Shown one piece after another: positions 44,354-54,388 of a stretch of 64,000 bases of DNA; position 1 is the first letter of the stretch; every line of letters begins with the position of its first letter. Position numbers and translations under genes: made by a program. The notes beneath the pieces are model-generated. The model saw nothing but the letters and a program-made list of their open reading frames with translations. It ran no database searches and was not told where the DNA came from. Location of the stretch: positions 62,001-126,000 of the forward strand of contig JANQLV010000065.1 of assembly GCA_028280415.1 (NCBI GenBank). The letters are read 5' to 3'. The DNA is from Saprospiraceae bacterium (GTDB lineage Bacteria > Bacteroidota > Bacteroidia > Chitinophagales > Saprospiraceae).

Positions 44354-45820
44354 CTAATAAGCTTTTGCAAAAAGTACTCTTTTCCCCGACGGTTTTCCGG
44401 TAAGAATACACTTACCTTCTTCGGCTTCGGCATCCAGAGGAATACATCGCAGGGTCGCTTTGGTTAGCTCCTTAATTTTTACCTCTGTTTCTGTCGTACC
44501 ATCCCAATGCGCAGATAAGAATCCGCCCTTGCTTTCTAAAATCGATTTGAATTCTTCGAATGTATCGACTCTGGTAATATGTTCATCCCGGAACTTTAAA
44601 GCCCGGTTAAACAGATTGTTTTGTATTTCTTCCAGTAAATTTTCAATGTGATCAGCAACACTTTCGAGATTGTGTGATGACTTCTCTCCTGTATCCCTAC
44701 GCGCAATTTCTACTTGTCCGTTTTCAAGATCTCTTTTCCCAATACCAATTCTGACGGGAATTCCATGCATCTCGTGTTCTGCGAATTTAAAGCCCGGGCG
44801 TTTTTTTGCATCGGTATCGTATTTAACGCTAATTCCTTTTGCTTTTAAAGCCTTCATGATTTTTTCGGCAGCTTCATCAATCTCTGTACCTGGTTTGGGT
44901 ATTGGGACGATAACGACCTGTGTTTGTGCTAATCTTGGAGGGACAACTAATCCCTGATCATCGGAGTGCGTCATAATGAGCCCTCCCATCAAACGGGTAG
45001 AAACTCCCCAGGAAGTTGCCCAGACGTATTCTTGTTTTTGATTCTCATTCAAGAATTTTACATCAAAAGCTTTCGCAAAATTTTGCCCCAGAAAATGAGA
45101 GGTACCTGCCTGTAATGCTTTTCCATCCTGCATTAAGCCTTCGATGGTATAGGTATCAACAGCTCCGGCAAAACGTTCATTGGCACTTTTCACTCCCTTG
45201 ATTACAGGCATGGCCATATATTCCTCTGCGAATCTGGCATACAAATCCAGAATTGTCAAAGTTTCCTGGATGGCTTCTTCACTAGTAGCGTGAGCGGTAT
45301 GCCCTTCTTGCCAAAGAAATTCTGCAGTTCTCAAGAATAAGCGAGTTCGCATTTCCCAGCGGACGACATTGGCCCATTGATTGATCAAAAGTGGAAGATC
45401 CCGATAGGAATTGATCCAGTCGCGATACGTGTTCCAAATGATCGTTTCCGAAGTAGGGCGAACAATCAATTCTTCTTCCAGTCTTGCCGCAGGATCAACA
45501 ACAACACCTCCGCTAACAGGATCATTCATCAGGCGGTGATGGGTCACCACTGCACATTCTTTTGCAAATCCCTCTACATGTTCTGCCTCTTTACTTAAAA
45601 AACTTTTGGGGATGAAAAGGGGGAAATAAGCATTGGTGTGTCCGGTTTCCTTAAACATTTTGTCCAATTGACTTTTCATGTTTTCCCAGATTCCAAAGCC
45701 ATAAGGTTTGATAACCATACAGCCTCTTACTGCGGAATGATCAGCCAGATTAGCTTTTCTCACAATATCATTATACCATTGAGAATAATCTTCGCTACGA
45801 CTAGTAATTACTTTTGACAT
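44354..45820 (-). CDS. proS: Prolyl-tRNA synthetase, archaeal/eukaryal type
   Basis: A 488-residue class II synthetase that charges tRNA-Pro. Motif 2 is seen as [26 protein letters not shown], motif 3 as [17 protein letters not shown], and the ProS-specific C-terminal zinc-binding-like domain ends in KRVLFAKAY. It has no bacterial editing (INS) domain; this ProS type 3 is usual in Bacteroidota. It is transcribed alone and divergent from the low-complexity protein gene. Confidence 0.96.
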   Translation of the reverse strand: MSKVITSRSEDYSQWYNDIVRKANLADHSAVRGCMVIKPYGFGIWENMKSQLDKMFKETGHTNAYFPLFIPKSFLSKEAEHVEGFAKECAVVTHHRLMNDPVSGGVVVDPAARLEEELIVRPTSETIIWNTYRDWINSYRDLPLLINQWANVVRWEMRTRLFLRTAEFLWQEGHTAHATSEEAIQETLTILDLYARFAEEYMAMPVIKGVKSANERFAGAVDTYTIEGLMQDGKALQAGTSHFLGQNFAKAFDVKFLNENQKQEYVWATSWGVSTRLMGGLIMTHSDDQGLVVPPRLAQTQVVIVPIPKPGTEIDEAAEKIMKALKAKGISVKYDTDAKKRPGFKFAEHEMHGIPVRIGIGKRDLENGQVEIARRDTGEKSSHNLESVADHIENLLEEIQNNLFNRALKFRDEHITRVDTFEEFKSILESKGGFLSAHWDGTTETEVKIKELTKATLRCIPLDAEAEEGKCILTGKPSGKRVLFAKAY

Positions 45821-46121
45821 GGAAAATTTTTGATTTTAATATTAGTTCTATTGATCGGATTAAACTGGTTTCATTAGGATAAGGTTCCACTATATGTTGG
45901 AATTTGCGTAATTCAGCCGAACAAAAGTCGTTTTGATTTGTTATAGACCGACAACTCAAACAGGTGTCTGAATAAATGAATGTATAAGACATTTTAACAC
46001 TTTTCTATCCCAAAAAACAGGTATTTTAATACAGTTTTAACTAAAAAAGTGGCGTAAAAGTAATAAATTACAACTGTAACTTGTAAGAGAGTCACAGTAA
46101 TTACACTTTAAAGTTCTTTTT
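45821..46121. other. Divergent intergenic region upstream of proS
   Basis: About 300 AT-rich bases between proS and the low-complexity protein gene. No convincing promoter pair, hairpin or gene was identified. Confidence 0.4.
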
Positions 46122-47444
46122 ATGAAAATGTATAAAATTTCAACAGTATTAATCGCAATTTTTACGCTTGGCTTGAGTGTAAATGCTACGGCGCAATTTG
46201 ACGATTTATACTATAATCCGGACACTGATAGTGGTTATTTTGACGGGGATTCGGATGACTACTATGCTGATGCTGATAATGGGTATTCTTTTGATGATGA
46301 AGAATACGATTATGATGCTGATAATGATCGATTTTCAGAGTATGATGATCGCTATGACTATTATTATACTTCCCGTATACGCCGTTTTCATCGGCCATTT
46401 TATGGGTTTGGTTACTTCGATCCAATCTATATAGATCGCGGATTTTACGATCCGTTTTTCTCCCCTGGGGTAAATGTTTATATTTATTCAAATCCTTTCA
46501 ATTTCTACAGTTACAGAAACTGGAGACGATGGAACAGGTGGAATAGATGGAACAGCTGGAATGGTTTTAATAGCTGGAATGGCTTCAATCAGTGGGGAGT
46601 GCCTGGCGGATTCAATGGCTTCGGACCTGGTTATGCAAGTGGTTTTGCCTTTAATACACCTAATTTTGGTTTCAGCAGCTTTAATTATGGAGGCTTTAAT
46701 AATGGCTTTTCCAATGTAGGAGGCTTTGGTGGATACAATTATTGTGGGCCATCCTGGAGTAACCCGCTTGGATTTACTTCCACCCGCTCCGGTTCATCCG
46801 ATGCCGATATTTATTACGGTTCCAGAAGGAGCGGTGCCGGAAATACAGTAAGTGCCGGCTCTCCAAGAGTGAGTCCTAAGAATAATGCTGTAGGAGCCAA
46901 TAATGTAAGTCGCAATGGCGGAACTACTGCTCCCAGACAAAATACCGATGTTAGAAGAAGTGCAGATAACACGACTAACAGCGGAGCAAAAGATGTTTCC
47001 AGAAGAAATTCCCGCTACGATGTTTACGATGCAGGATCAAATTCTCGTGCCAATAATACTGACAAGAGTAGAAGATCATTTGGTAACGACACGCGTACAT
47101 CCAGAGATGAAAGGAGTAAAACCAATAGGAGTATCTATAATGGAAATAAAAGAAGAAAGGATGCTTCCTCTTCTCAATCTCGGGGATATGATAGAAGCCG
47201 TTCTACCAGTAAATCATCTCGCAGAGGCTCAAATGCCAATCGAAATAAGCGAAATAACACCTGGGGCGGCAGCAGTACAAAACGCTCTTCTTCCAGAAGA
47301 AGTGGCAGCAGCTGGAATAATTCCAGAAGCAGAAGTAGCTCCAGAAGTGGTGCTAGCAGATCATCCAGCAGAAGCAGAAGCATGGGTAGCAGCAGGTCTT
47401 CTTCCCGCTCCAGATCAGGAGGTTCTAGAAGAGGACCAAGATAA
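46122..47444 (+). CDS. Tripartite low-complexity secreted protein
   Basis: A 440-residue exported protein with a signal peptide (about 1-24, NATAQ). Residues about 25-85 are extremely acidic and Tyr-rich (DSDDYYADADNGYSFDDEEYDYD). Residues about 86-215 are aromatic, Asn- and Gly-rich (NWRRWNRWNRWNSWNGF; FSSFNYGGFNNGFSN). Residues about 216-440 are Ser/Arg-rich and strongly basic, ending in RS runs (RSRSSSRSGASRSSSRSRS). No globular domain was recognised. Segregated opposite charges plus aromatic repeats suit self-association, as in a surface matrix or adhesive; this is inference. The long open frames in other phases are shadows of the biased composition. Confidence 0.82.
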   Translation: MKMYKISTVLIAIFTLGLSVNATAQFDDLYYNPDTDSGYFDGDSDDYYADADNGYSFDDEEYDYDADNDRFSEYDDRYDYYYTSRIRRFHRPFYGFGYFDPIYIDRGFYDPFFSPGVNVYIYSNPFNFYSYRNWRRWNRWNRWNSWNGFNSWNGFNQWGVPGGFNGFGPGYASGFAFNTPNFGFSSFNYGGFNNGFSNVGGFGGYNYCGPSWSNPLGFTSTRSGSSDADIYYGSRRSGAGNTVSAGSPRVSPKNNAVGANNVSRNGGTTAPRQNTDVRRSADNTTNSGAKDVSRRNSRYDVYDAGSNSRANNTDKSRRSFGNDTRTSRDERSKTNRSIYNGNKRRKDASSSQSRGYDRSRSTSKSSRRGSNANRNKRNNTWGGSSTKRSSSRRSGSSWNNSRSRSSSRSGASRSSSRSRSMGSSRSSSRSRSGGSRRGPR

Positions 47445-47783
47445 TAAGACTAATTAGTATAATAAATTCTAATAAATATTGGTTAAAAGTGGGTGAATTT
47501 GCACATAGAGTTCACCCACTTTTTTTTAACCGAATTTAAAAGAGATTAGTCATTCATTGATATTCTTTCTTGTCTATATTTTCTTTTCAATTCGTTCATT
47601 CCTATAATTGTGTTTTTTTCCTATTTTGATAAATGCCAATCTGCGAATGCAGGTCTTTTTAAGAAATTATATTAGATAATGAAATAGCATTTTATAAAAA
47701 CACCTTCGAGCTAAGATCAGATAGAAAGCAAATAGTAATGAAGAAAAGGGGCTCTGATTGATTCGGAGAAAAAATATATAAAT
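47445..47783. other. Intergenic region with a strong terminator
   Basis: It holds the terminator at 47485-47523, then about 260 bases of AT-rich leader for the FadL-like gene. No gene was seen. Confidence 0.5.
47485..47523 (+). terminator. Rho-independent terminator
   Basis: A 13-bp perfect stem (47485-47497 with 47511-47523) with a T8 run that overlaps the second arm. It closes the low-complexity protein gene. Confidence 0.9.
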
Positions 47784-49301
47784 ATGAACAGGAATATATT
47801 ATTATTAGCGGCTTTGTTTATCGTTTCTGTAGGGAGGACCCAAACTACTTCCGACGCTTTGCGTTATTCGACATTTGATGTAAGTGGCACGGCAAGGTCG
47901 ATGGGAGTAGGCGGCGGTTTAGGAGCTTTGGGCGCAGATTTCTCGGTAATCAGCACCAATCCGGCAGGTTTAGCAATGTTTAGAACCTCTGAATTTACAT
48001 TAAGTCCTTCAACTTATACAGCAACAACCAGGTCCGATTTTCAAGGAAGTGGAAGCCCGGTCAATAAAGAATCTAAAACAAGGTTTAACTTTAGCAATAT
48101 TGGTTATGTGACCTCGGCAAGATCCACTGCTCCGGTTCGTTCAAAATGGAAAACGGTGAATATTGCCATAGGTATGAATCAGCTGGCCAATTATAACCGT
48201 GAATTTTTCTTTAGCGGGAGTACAGAAGGTTCTTATACTGATAGATTTGTAGAATTAGCTTATGATGAAAACGGTATTCCGCTTTTACCGGATAATCTCG
48301 ATCAGTTTGAAGCAGGTTTGGCATTTGAGACCGGAGCGATTTATGATATTGATTTTGATTATGAAAACGGGGTTCAGCAATGGACTAATGATTTTCAGTT
48401 GGTGCGAGGAACGGAAGTTTACAAAGAGCAAAGAGTGAATACGAGAGGGTCGATCAATGAATTAAACTTTGCTCTGGCCGGAAATTTTAACGAACGCCTT
48501 ATGATAGGGGCATCTGTCGGCTTGCCTTTTGTGAATTTCTCGGAAGAAAAAGTATATCAGGAAGATGATCCAAACGATGAAGTCCCAATTTTTATACAGA
48601 ATACTTTTCGGGAAGACCTGACTACTTCTGGTGTTGGTGTAAACTTCAAACTGGGGATGATCTATAGAATGAATCAAACCGTTAGAATTGGAGCAGCTGT
48701 GCATACTCCGACATCCTATAATTTGACGGATAATTTTTCTACAGAATTGGAGTATGTATTTGATCAGGGATTTGGGCCTGAATCTTTTGTCGGAGAATCT
48801 CCGGATGGGGCATTTGAATATAAGTTAAGAAGTCCCTGGCGATATATCGGAAGCGCAGGATTCATCATTAAAAAACAGGGTTTTTTGACGGCGGAAGTAG
48901 AGTATTTAAACTATTCCGGCGCTAATTTTAATCTGACTGCTAATAGTTCCGACCCGGGAGATGCAGCCTACGAAGAAGAACTCAATGGACGAATTAATAA
49001 TGAATTTAGTTCTGCTATAAATATTAAATTCGGTGGGGAATACGTTTACAAAATATTTCGTTTCAGAGCTGGCTATGCTATATATGGCACACCTTATGCA
49101 GATGATACGGATATGAACAATGCCTTGAGCTTTGGATTGGGTTTTCGACAAGAAAAATTCTTCCTGGATATGGCATTTAGACGATTAACCATTGATGAAG
49201 GATACATACCTTACAGATTATCGGATGCAGGCAATGAGCAATTTATCGATAATTCGACCAATAATGATAGAATTATAGTAACATTAGGATTTAAGTTCTA
49301 A
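47784..49301 (+). CDS. OmpP1/FadL-family outer-membrane transport protein
   Basis: A 505-residue outer-membrane barrel of the FadL/TodX type, used for uptake of hydrophobic compounds. It has a signal peptide (about 1-19), the family N-terminus ALRYSTFDVSGTARSMGVGGGLGALGADFSVISTNPAGLAMF, long extracellular loops rich in Asp/Glu/Asn, and a final strand IIVTLGFKF. It is probably monocistronic, closed by the hairpin at 49313-49353. hmgA two genes later could supply an aromatic-uptake context, but that is weak. Confidence 0.88.
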   Translation: MNRNILLLAALFIVSVGRTQTTSDALRYSTFDVSGTARSMGVGGGLGALGADFSVISTNPAGLAMFRTSEFTLSPSTYTATTRSDFQGSGSPVNKESKTRFNFSNIGYVTSARSTAPVRSKWKTVNIAIGMNQLANYNREFFFSGSTEGSYTDRFVELAYDENGIPLLPDNLDQFEAGLAFETGAIYDIDFDYENGVQQWTNDFQLVRGTEVYKEQRVNTRGSINELNFALAGNFNERLMIGASVGLPFVNFSEEKVYQEDDPNDEVPIFIQNTFREDLTTSGVGVNFKLGMIYRMNQTVRIGAAVHTPTSYNLTDNFSTELEYVFDQGFGPESFVGESPDGAFEYKLRSPWRYIGSAGFIIKKQGFLTAEVEYLNYSGANFNLTANSSDPGDAAYEEELNGRINNEFSSAINIKFGGEYVYKIFRFRAGYAIYGTPYADDTDMNNALSFGLGFRQEKFFLDMAFRRLTIDEGYIPYRLSDAGNEQFIDNSTNNDRIIVTLGFKF

Positions 49302-49312
49302 TATTTTTATAC

Positions 49313-49353
49313 GGAACATCTCAGATATACAGATTATTTATTTGAGATGTTCC
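49313..49353 (+). terminator. Terminator of the FadL-like gene
   Basis: GGAACATCTCA (49313-49323) pairs with TGAGATGTTCC (49343-49353), followed by CTTTTCCGTTTT. It ends 12 bases before the next ATG. Confidence 0.75.
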
Positions 49354-49365
49354 CTTTTCCGTTTT

Positions 49366-50382
49366 ATGAGCAAGACCAGGTACTTATTAATTTTTGTTTT
49401 CAACTGTGTGTTGTGCCTGAATGTTTCTGAGGCACAAAAAGATTCTCTGGGATGGGGAACGAGATATCCGGCTATTGACGAACGAGAGGTCATAGAAACG
49501 AAATGGCGGTACACATATGCAATTCATCTAGAATCTAATACGATTATCCATCAGGCGGAAAATTACTACGACTACTACCTTCACTTCAGATATGATTATA
49601 CCTATGACGAATACCTCAATGGCAGATTGACACGGGGAACCTGGAGTCTTGCCGGGAGTGAATTATTTTATAGCTTTAAACATATCAAAAAGTTTGAGGT
49701 GGCTCTGATCAATAAGTCGAAATTGGTATTGGAATTCACTCAGGCGAATAGCAAAGGCACCTATCAGTATCACTTCATTCGGGTAGAGAGTAAAGAGGCA
49801 CCTTTTAAAAAAGCTGCTAATGAATTGCCCGATGTAATTGTTGAAACGGAGAATAGCCGGAAAAAGGGCAAAAACTGGCTGGGCTTCAAAAGTAAAAAAA
49901 AGAAAAAGCGTAAGAAAAAACGCAAAAAGAAATCCAAAGAGGAACCAATATATATTAGTATTGAACTGATCGGAGGAGGATACTACGGTGGTCTGGATCC
50001 GGTGTTGAAAGACTATATTCATATTAAAAGTGATGGTCGTCTCATAAAAGAATTCAAAAGCCTGAATAGTGGGCAGGTTGTTACCAAAAAAGACATTCCC
50101 CGGGAAGAGCTGGAACAATTTGCTGAATACATCATCGCTCAGCAGTTTTTTGAATATGAACGAATGTACGATTGCCAAACTGCCAATTGTCAGGAACGGA
50201 AAAAAGACAAACCCACTCCAATTCCTCTCCGTCTTGCCGTAGCCTATGGCGATAAGAAAAAAGTTGTAACTATTAGCATCTGGGGACTTGATGAAAGCCG
50301 GATCAAATACGTCGATTATCCGCCGGCTCTGGATAATATAATCGATGCTATTCAGCGTATGGCACATCGGATCGATGGTTGA
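49366..50382 (+). CDS. Secreted lipocalin-like protein with a poly-lysine linker
   Basis: A 338-residue exported protein from the ATG at 49366, with a signal peptide ending NVSEAQ. The first half looks lipocalin-like: IETKWRYTYAIHLES, YDEYLNGRLTRGTWSLAGSELFYSF, VLEFTQANSKGTYQYHFIRVE. A 20-residue almost pure Lys/Arg tract (about 170-190) separates it from a second domain (IYISIELIGGGYYGGLDPVLKDYIHI, then QQFFEYERMYDCQTANCQERKK). I do not recognise the second half. The frame also opens at a TTG at 49342, but that start lies inside the preceding terminator. Confidence 0.75.
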   Translation: MSKTRYLLIFVFNCVLCLNVSEAQKDSLGWGTRYPAIDEREVIETKWRYTYAIHLESNTIIHQAENYYDYYLHFRYDYTYDEYLNGRLTRGTWSLAGSELFYSFKHIKKFEVALINKSKLVLEFTQANSKGTYQYHFIRVESKEAPFKKAANELPDVIVETENSRKKGKNWLGFKSKKKKKRKKKRKKKSKEEPIYISIELIGGGYYGGLDPVLKDYIHIKSDGRLIKEFKSLNSGQVVTKKDIPREELEQFAEYIIAQQFFEYERMYDCQTANCQERKKDKPTPIPLRLAVAYGDKKKVVTISIWGLDESRIKYVDYPPALDNIIDAIQRMAHRIDG

Positions 50383-50495
50383 TCCATTAAGTCAGTTTTT
50401 GGCAAAATTCTCTGCACACTTTGTCCTTTTTGCGTATGATTTTTCTGGAAATATACCTACCTTAGTGAAATAGTTATCATGACAACTAATTTATT

Positions 50496-51656
50496 ATGCA
50501 CTACCATTCATTAGGAAAAATACCACAAAAAAGACACATTCAATTTCGGAAGCCCGACGGCAGCCTGTACCATGAAGAGCTCTTCTCAACGGAGGGTTTT
50601 AGCGATACTTATTCATTGCTTTACCATGAAAATCCACCTACACAAATAGTACAGGTTGGAGAACCCTTTTCCGTAGCTCCAAAAACGATTCACGACAAAC
50701 AACTCAAGCATCGAAGCCTGCAAGGCTTTCAGATCGCACCCGAAGCGGATTACATCAAAAGCCGCAAACCGGTGCTTGTAAATGATGAGTGTAAACTTGT
50801 ATTGGCAGCACCAACTGAAAGTATGGAAGATTACTTTTTTAAAAATGCGGATGCAGATGAAATAATCTTTATACACGAGGGGACGGGGACATTGCGAACA
50901 ATGTATGGCAATTTGAAATTTGAATACGGGGATTACCTGGTTATCCCGAGGGGAACCGTTTATCAATTGGAATTTGATAATTCTAATAATCGTTTGTTGA
51001 TAGTGGAATCATCGAGTCCGGTAATTACTCCGAGAAGATATCGCAATCAGTTTGGACAGTTCATGGAGCATTCGCCATTCTGTGAAAGAGATATTCGCAA
51101 GCCGGAGATTCTGGAAACCCATGCTGAACAGGGAAATTTCAAATTTTTTATTAAAAAACAGGATAATATCTATCCATATCATTACCTCAGCCATCCTTTT
51201 GATGTCGTTGGATGGGATGGTTATGCTTATCCATATGCTTTTTCGATTCACAGCTTTGAGCCGATAACTGGCCGGGTACACCAGCCACCGCCTGTACATC
51301 AGACCTTTGCATCCAGAGCTTTTGTAGTTTGTTCCTTTGTACCTCGTTTATACGACTACCATCCTTTGGCCATCCCTGCGCCTTATAACCACAGCAATAT
51401 TGACAGTGATGAGGTTTTGTACTATGTCGATGGAGATTTTATGAGCCGGAAGCATGTAGAACGAGGTATGATTACTTTGCACCCCGGAGGAATACCACAT
51501 GGTCCGCACCCGGGAACTATTGAAAAAAGTATCGGTCAAAAAGAAACAGGAGAATTGGCAGTAATGGTGGATACTTTTAAACCCTTATTAATGACGGAAT
51601 ATGCTGCGGGGATTGAAGATAAGGAGTATTATAAGAGCTGGTTGACAAACAACTAG
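50496..51656 (+). CDS. hmgA: Homogentisate 1,2-dioxygenase
   Basis: A 386-residue iron dioxygenase that opens the ring of homogentisate in tyrosine breakdown, giving maleylacetoacetate. Family marks are the N-terminal YHSLGKIPQKRHIQFRKPDGSLYHEEL, the cupin-like YGDYLVIPRGTVYQLEF segment, VVGWDGYAYPYAFSIHSFEPITGRVHQPPP and the metal-site region MITLHPGGIPHGPHPG. No other gene of the tyrosine pathway is present in the window. A clear terminator follows. Confidence 0.93.
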   Translation: MHYHSLGKIPQKRHIQFRKPDGSLYHEELFSTEGFSDTYSLLYHENPPTQIVQVGEPFSVAPKTIHDKQLKHRSLQGFQIAPEADYIKSRKPVLVNDECKLVLAAPTESMEDYFFKNADADEIIFIHEGTGTLRTMYGNLKFEYGDYLVIPRGTVYQLEFDNSNNRLLIVESSSPVITPRRYRNQFGQFMEHSPFCERDIRKPEILETHAEQGNFKFFIKKQDNIYPYHYLSHPFDVVGWDGYAYPYAFSIHSFEPITGRVHQPPPVHQTFASRAFVVCSFVPRLYDYHPLAIPAPYNHSNIDSDEVLYYVDGDFMSRKHVERGMITLHPGGIPHGPHPGTIEKSIGQKETGELAVMVDTFKPLLMTEYAAGIEDKEYYKSWLTNN

Positions 51657-51694
51657 TGTTTAAATGTTTTAAACTACTTAATGCATAAAAAAAG

Positions 51695-51733
51695 AGCTGC
51701 CCAGTAAGTTTACTTAGGCAGCTTTTTATTTTT
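51695..51733 (+). terminator. Rho-independent terminator of hmgA
   Basis: AGCTGCC (51695-51701) pairs with GGCAGCT (51717-51723), with an inner TAAGT/ACTTA arm, followed by TTTTATTTTT. Confidence 0.88.
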
Positions 51734-51816
51734 GTGTTTCTTAGTGATGTCGCTCAGACTTTGATTTCTACGTCTATATCGTCGGTATGATAACAAAGTA
51801 CTGTCGCTTGCAAAAT

Positions 51817-51838
51817 TAAGTTTCTCATAAGTTTCTCA
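51817..51838. repeat. Two-copy 11-bp tandem repeat
   Basis: TAAGTTTCTCA is present twice in direct tandem (51817-51827 and 51828-51838) in the 296-base region between hmgA and the convergent helical-protein gene. I see no other content there besides the hmgA terminator. Confidence 0.7.
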
Positions 51839-51952
51839 TGTTTATTTAAAAAATAATATGCAGTGATTAAGAGCCAGCAAGCAATGTGAAAGTAGGACTA
51901 ACTTTTTGATAATCAAAGAAAAAGAGAGATAAAAGTTTTAAAATCTGTAAAT

Positions 51953-53455
51953 TTAGGTAGAATGCCTATCGTGTATAACCATAGATAGTGATTGTTTTTT
52001 CATAATTGCTTTTAGCCAGTCATCCAGTAAAAACTCTTTAAGCAGATTGAGTAATCCGTCCTTTTGTATCTGTGAAGCGCGTTGTTTTAAATCGTGAACC
52101 AATTGATAAACCTCGGCCTCTGGTGTAATCAAACGCTGGAAAAAATCGAGCATTTCGGTATAAAATACATCCTTGCCTTGTTTGCGAATAGCCTTCTTTT
52201 TGAGCGAATTGATTTGCTGTTGAATAATCTCGAAGTCTCTGGTTTCATAATGGCTGATCAATTCTAAAATATCAAAGAATAAGGCAAAACTAGGACTCAG
52301 CTGTTTAGACATTGCGTGTAAACGCCTGAGATAGAACTGTACTTTTTGAGGATGATCAAGAATAATATGCGATAAGGTAAAGTAAATAAAACAAAGCGCG
52401 GGCAGGCTTTCTTCACTTTGGTTATGCTTTTTAATATGTTTGATAATGATATTCTCAAAATCATCGAGGATCAGAGCATAATTACCCTTTTGGAAATTAT
52501 ATTTGATTTCCAGATAGTAGACAAAGATGAGATTGCGTTCCAGAAAGGGGTATTGTCTGGTTAGTGTTTTGATTTTTTTGATTCCTTCGATCAGTTCTTC
52601 ATGGCGTCCGGTTCTACGGCAGCAAATCATAAAATTATACAGAGCGGCGTAGTAATAACTGGTATGATTCTCAATAAAATGAGGGTTCGCTTCAAAGAGA
52701 GCCACATTTTTCTTTTTAAAATCATACTCCAGCTCTGGATTGTCATTCACTAATTTGTTAATCAATGAAAATGAGCTATTTAGATAGTAGCGTTCATTAA
52801 ACGTAAGTTTGCCTTCAGTGATTTTAGCTTCTTCTTTCTCAAGTATTCTGATGTAATACTGCTCTTCCTCCGGCGACAATTTTTCCGTAAGTTTATTATT
52901 ACTTTTATCGCTGAGCGTGAAATTGATTTTTTTCAAACGATAAGTATTCTTGATCTTATCCGTATATTTATCGAACTCTTCCAGAATGGGATAATCCGTT
53001 ATCTTCATTTGCACATTGAAGAATGAACTGATCATAATTTCGTAAGATAGAATCGCAAAAATGTATTCCAGTTCTTCATATTTCAGACAAATCTCTTTGA
53101 CTTTTTTTACTCTGCCCAGTGCAAGATTATACAACTGCTTATCCATTAGAAGCTCAATTTCTTCTAATCCTATACGTATTTTACTCCGAATACTTTTTTT
53201 ATTATGATAGGAAATAAGGCTCTTAAGAATAAGATCGGTAAGCTGAACTTTGTAAACTTTTAAGTTTTTAGAAACTTTTGACTGATGGAAATTGCTTTTG
53301 ACTTCTTCTTCATCATAATTTTTCATACCATTGATAAAGTCGAAAAGCTCAGTTGTGATGCTCTTATCGGAAGCATAATGTCTTTTGAAATAACGCTTTT
53401 CAGAAGCGGTCATCGCCTGTATAAGCTGGAAAAGGTTATCAGTAGGGACTTTCAT
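51953..53455 (-). CDS. Large helical, lysine-rich protein of unknown function
   Basis: A 500-residue protein, probably cytoplasmic: no signal peptide and no membrane helix. It is almost wholly helical, rich in Lys, Glu, Leu and Phe, with amphipathic pairs resembling TPR or HEAT repeats (LYNLALGRVKKVKEICLKYEELEYIFAI; LIEGIKKIKTLTRQYPFLERNLIFVYYL). The start MKVPTDNLFQLIQAMTASEKRYFKRHY is distinctive and I have the impression of similar uncharacterised proteins in this order. The role is unknown; it could be a scaffold. Confidence 0.78.
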   Translation of the reverse strand: MKVPTDNLFQLIQAMTASEKRYFKRHYASDKSITTELFDFINGMKNYDEEEVKSNFHQSKVSKNLKVYKVQLTDLILKSLISYHNKKSIRSKIRIGLEEIELLMDKQLYNLALGRVKKVKEICLKYEELEYIFAILSYEIMISSFFNVQMKITDYPILEEFDKYTDKIKNTYRLKKINFTLSDKSNNKLTEKLSPEEEQYYIRILEKEEAKITEGKLTFNERYYLNSSFSLINKLVNDNPELEYDFKKKNVALFEANPHFIENHTSYYYAALYNFMICCRRTGRHEELIEGIKKIKTLTRQYPFLERNLIFVYYLEIKYNFQKGNYALILDDFENIIIKHIKKHNQSEESLPALCFIYFTLSHIILDHPQKVQFYLRRLHAMSKQLSPSFALFFDILELISHYETRDFEIIQQQINSLKKKAIRKQGKDVFYTEMLDFFQRLITPEAEVYQLVHDLKQRASQIQKDGLLNLLKEFLLDDWLKAIMKKQSLSMVIHDRHST

Positions 53456-53956
53456 GGGAATTGAAGTATTTTTTGTTTACTTGTTTAAATTAAAAAAATG
53501 CTTATATGTTCTTTGTCAATAGTCAACGACTTGAGCTCATATATTGTTAATCGTTTTTATAGAAATCAATCGATTATGGTTTCATGATCAAAAAACTTTA
53601 ACTGGATAAGCGACCGTTTTACTAATCGGAGGTCGGACTGTTTTTTAGTTGTCGGGGTTTATAGCTTTAATGATTATAAAACTAATAAAGCTCTGGGTGG
53701 CATTGAAATACGATGTCGATAAACCGGGCATAGTATTTCTTTGATAAGCATTCAAATTGGTGAAAGGAATATATTCTTCTGTTATCCCTTTCTTTAGTGT
53801 GAGGCATCGTGGTTTTTGTTGGGTTAAATAATTATTGGATTAACTACAAAATACAATTACTTTGTTAGCTGTCGCTAATATAGTAATTAAACTCAAAAAA
53901 AAGCAAGTAAATATCTTAATTCATTGAAATTCAATTTAGTATCTCCCTTAAATGCT
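53456..53956. other. 501-base intergenic region
   Basis: I see no gene. It should contain the leftward promoter of the helical-protein gene. A short inverted repeat (CGACC at 53611-53615 with GGTCG at 53631-53635) is followed by a T6 run at 53641-53646 but is too weak to call a terminator. Confidence 0.4.
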
Positions 53957-54388
53957 TTAGAATAGAAACCCTTTGGATTGTATGAAAACCTTGAATATTA
54001 ATAAGCTGAGTATAAAAAAAGTGAACAAGAGGATTGGTTCATTGATACTCTTTTGTTCGGAGATAGCTCTTTCGTAAGCAATATCCTCGTGATCTGCATC
54101 ATGGAAAGAGAAGTCATGGACGTTGTTGATATTATTAAGGTCGAGTTTTCTGATAATCTTCAAAGACAATTCCCGATCTGTTTCTCGGACATGAAGCCCT
54201 ATCCCCGCGTTTCCCATTGGAAAAGCGGTTATGGTATTCGCATTAGAAATAAAGGATTTGATACCGGATTCTCTTAACCGAGCGGCATAAAGTGCTGCTT
54301 CAGATTCTATGTAAAAGTACTTGACCGCGATTATTCTTCCCTGGTAATACGGTTCTTCTCCGAAATAACTCAGAATGTCCCCATTCAT
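53957..54388 (-). CDS. DUF2007-type protein with a C-terminal membrane helix
   Basis: A 143-residue protein. Residues about 20-80 fit the DUF2007 putative signal-transducing domain (AVKYFYIESEAALYAARLRESGIKSFISN, then MGNAGIGLHVRETDRELSLKII). After an acidic linker, one hydrophobic helix (about 118-136) anchors the C-terminus. It is a tail-anchored small protein of unknown function. Confidence 0.78.
   Translation of the reverse strand: MNGDILSYFGEEPYYQGRIIAVKYFYIESEAALYAARLRESGIKSFISNANTITAFPMGNAGIGLHVRETDRELSLKIIRKLDLNNINNVHDFSFHDADHEDIAYERAISEQKSINEPILLFTFFILSLLIFKVFIQSKGFLF

Noticed and set aside
46183-47457. Long alternative frames within the low-complexity gene, up to 180 residues on the plus strand
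   Set aside because: They arise from the biased codon repeats of the 46122-47444 gene. The main frame has the signal peptide and the terminator after it.
53605-53640. tRNA-like stretch with GACC...GGAGGTC
   Set aside because: It recalls an anticodon arm plus variable loop, but the stem has mismatches, there is no acceptor stem and no GTTCRA T-loop. At best a decayed fragment.
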